Part shown: in pieces, positions 63,465 through 64,000 of the stretch | Position numbering within the stretch: position 1 is the first letter of the stretch | Layout of the letters: each line of letters opens with the position of its first letter | NCBI RefSeq assembly: GCF_007741535.1 | Contig: NZ_CP036525.1 | Location: forward strand, 2,480,001-2,544,000 | Direction of reading: 5' to 3' | From: Rubripirellula lacrimiformis | GTDB taxonomy: Bacteria; Planctomycetota; Planctomycetia; Pirellulales; Pirellulaceae | DNA length: 64,000 nucleotides | The notes under the pieces: model-generated | What the model saw: only the letters and a program-made list of their open reading frames with translations | The model's database searches: none | Told to the model about the DNA's origin: nothing | Position numbers and translations under genes: made by a program

Positions 63465-64000
63465 CTATTTCAACAGTCCCTGGACCGTTGGTCCCGTCAC
63501 TCGGCCGGTAAAGTCCAATGCCGCCACTCGTCCGTCCTGGTCCAGGATCACCACGAACGGCATCGACACCAAACCGAACTGTGCCGCCACTGGATTGGCC
63601 ACTCGCTGAGTCGCCGACGATTCGGCTCGGTAACTTGGGAAATCGATCGACGATTCGGCGATGAACTCTTTCAACGGTGCTCCCGCCGCGTCCAGGTTCA
63701 TGCCCACGATCGCAACGTCGCTGGGGTACTGGGCCGCAATTTCGGACAGCATCGGAACGATCTGCAGCGACTCGGGAAAGCTGGTGGCCCAGAACGGCAT
63801 CAGCACGATCTTGCCGCGGTAATCGGAAATCGCCAGTGGCGAATCGCCGACCGTGGGCAGCGCCGGATCAAAGATTCGTCCGACGACGTTTTTGCGAGCC
63901 TGCTTGGCACTGACCGCCAACTCGACCTCGCGGCCTGTCGCGGATTCAGGATCGGCGAACCGCCGACGCAGCACTTCATAGGTCGTGTCGACCAGTGCGG
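63465..64000 (-). CDS. TlpA/thioredoxin-like protein, N-terminus beyond the window
   Basis: A partial gene; the frame is open to the window edge at 64000 without a start, so at least 177 residues are seen. LAISDYRGKIVLMPFWATSFPESLQIVPML is the thioredoxin-like strand and helix, and VAIVGMNLDAAG, FGLVSMPFVVILDQDGRV (with the cis-Pro) follow. In active members the motif after FWAT is W-C-x-x-C; here it is SFPES, without either cysteine. It is therefore unlikely to be a disulfide reductase and may be a redox-inactive relative or a binding domain. Confidence 0.8.
   Translation of the reverse strand, partial: ALVDTTYEVLRRRFADPESATGREVELAVSAKQARKNVVGRIFDPALPTVGDSPLAISDYRGKIVLMPFWATSFPESLQIVPMLSEIAAQYPSDVAIVGMNLDAAGAPLKEFIAESSIDFPSYRAESSATQRVANPVAAQFGLVSMPFVVILDQDGRVAALDFTGRVTGPTVQGLLK

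Noticed and set aside
1-64000. tRNA or rRNA genes
   Set aside because: No cloverleaf-like sequence with a TTCGAATCC-type loop at correct spacing and no rRNA signature was noticed. A covariance search (for example tRNAscan) would be decisive and was not possible.

Overview
The window looks like a large surface-polysaccharide (exopolysaccharide / O-antigen type) locus from a planctomycete, most likely a marine Pirellulales (Rhodopirellula-like) bacterium. This is inferred from gene content, not from a search. The pointers are an exosortase with a fused EpsI domain beside a PEP-CTERM protein, polymerase/ligase proteins with long TPR tails, a NusG-like antiterminator, frequent GTG/TTG starts, and many GC-rich hairpin repeats between genes. 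Almost every gene reads on the minus strand, so the locus runs from right to left.

Layout in transcription order. Right edge (64000-57089): a TlpA-like protein cut by the window edge, a 78-residue unknown, an LptF/LptG-type permease and a GT2 glycosyltransferase, separated by hairpin-repeat arrays and two copies of one IS4-family element (54203-55786 and 60746-62349). The polysaccharide locus then opens with a NusG/RfaH/UpxY-like protein (53380-53937) and a TPR-tailed O-antigen polymerase/ligase. Next comes a dTDP-sugar cassette (rmlB, rmlA, VioA-type aminotransferase, LpxD-like N-acyltransferase, an unknown 187-residue protein, KAS III and an acyl carrier protein; 43556-49781). A block of flippase, six glycosyltransferases, OafA-type acyltransferase, a stub methyltransferase and a second polymerase follows (29918-42700), then a further GT4 (27863-29104), a PEP-CTERM protein with its own promoter and terminator, an exosortase, a TPR protein and a Wzc-like tyrosine autokinase (19436-29104). 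After a 1.9-kb tandem hairpin array come a WcaI-like glycosyltransferase, a GDP-mannose 4,6-dehydratase and a second TPR-tailed polymerase. The left end is a tightly overlapping legionaminic-acid operon (legB, legC, legH, legI, legG, legF, ptmE; 4518-11395), then a GT-B-like capsule protein, a hexapeptide acyltransferase, a second flippase and a GT2.

Taken together the genes could make at least two activated unusual sugars: CMP-legionaminic acid by the GDP-linked route, and a dTDP-4-amino-4,6-dideoxyhexose carrying an N-acyl group built on a dedicated carrier protein. They could also assemble repeat units (about ten glycosyltransferases), flip them (two Wzx), polymerise them (three Wzy/WaaL-like proteins) and export them (Wzc). 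The exosortase system may attach PEP-CTERM proteins to, or through, this envelope material.

The non-coding part is unusually structured. Hairpin elements with conserved outer arms (CCCTCTCCCCC / GGGGGAGAGGG) and cluster-specific inner stems form tandem arrays with periods near 452, 321 and 326 bp. Paired base changes in the inner stems argue that the secondary structure is maintained. Both IS copies sit at the same position inside the outer arm of such an element and are flanked by the same 9-bp duplication. No tRNA, rRNA or CRISPR array was seen.
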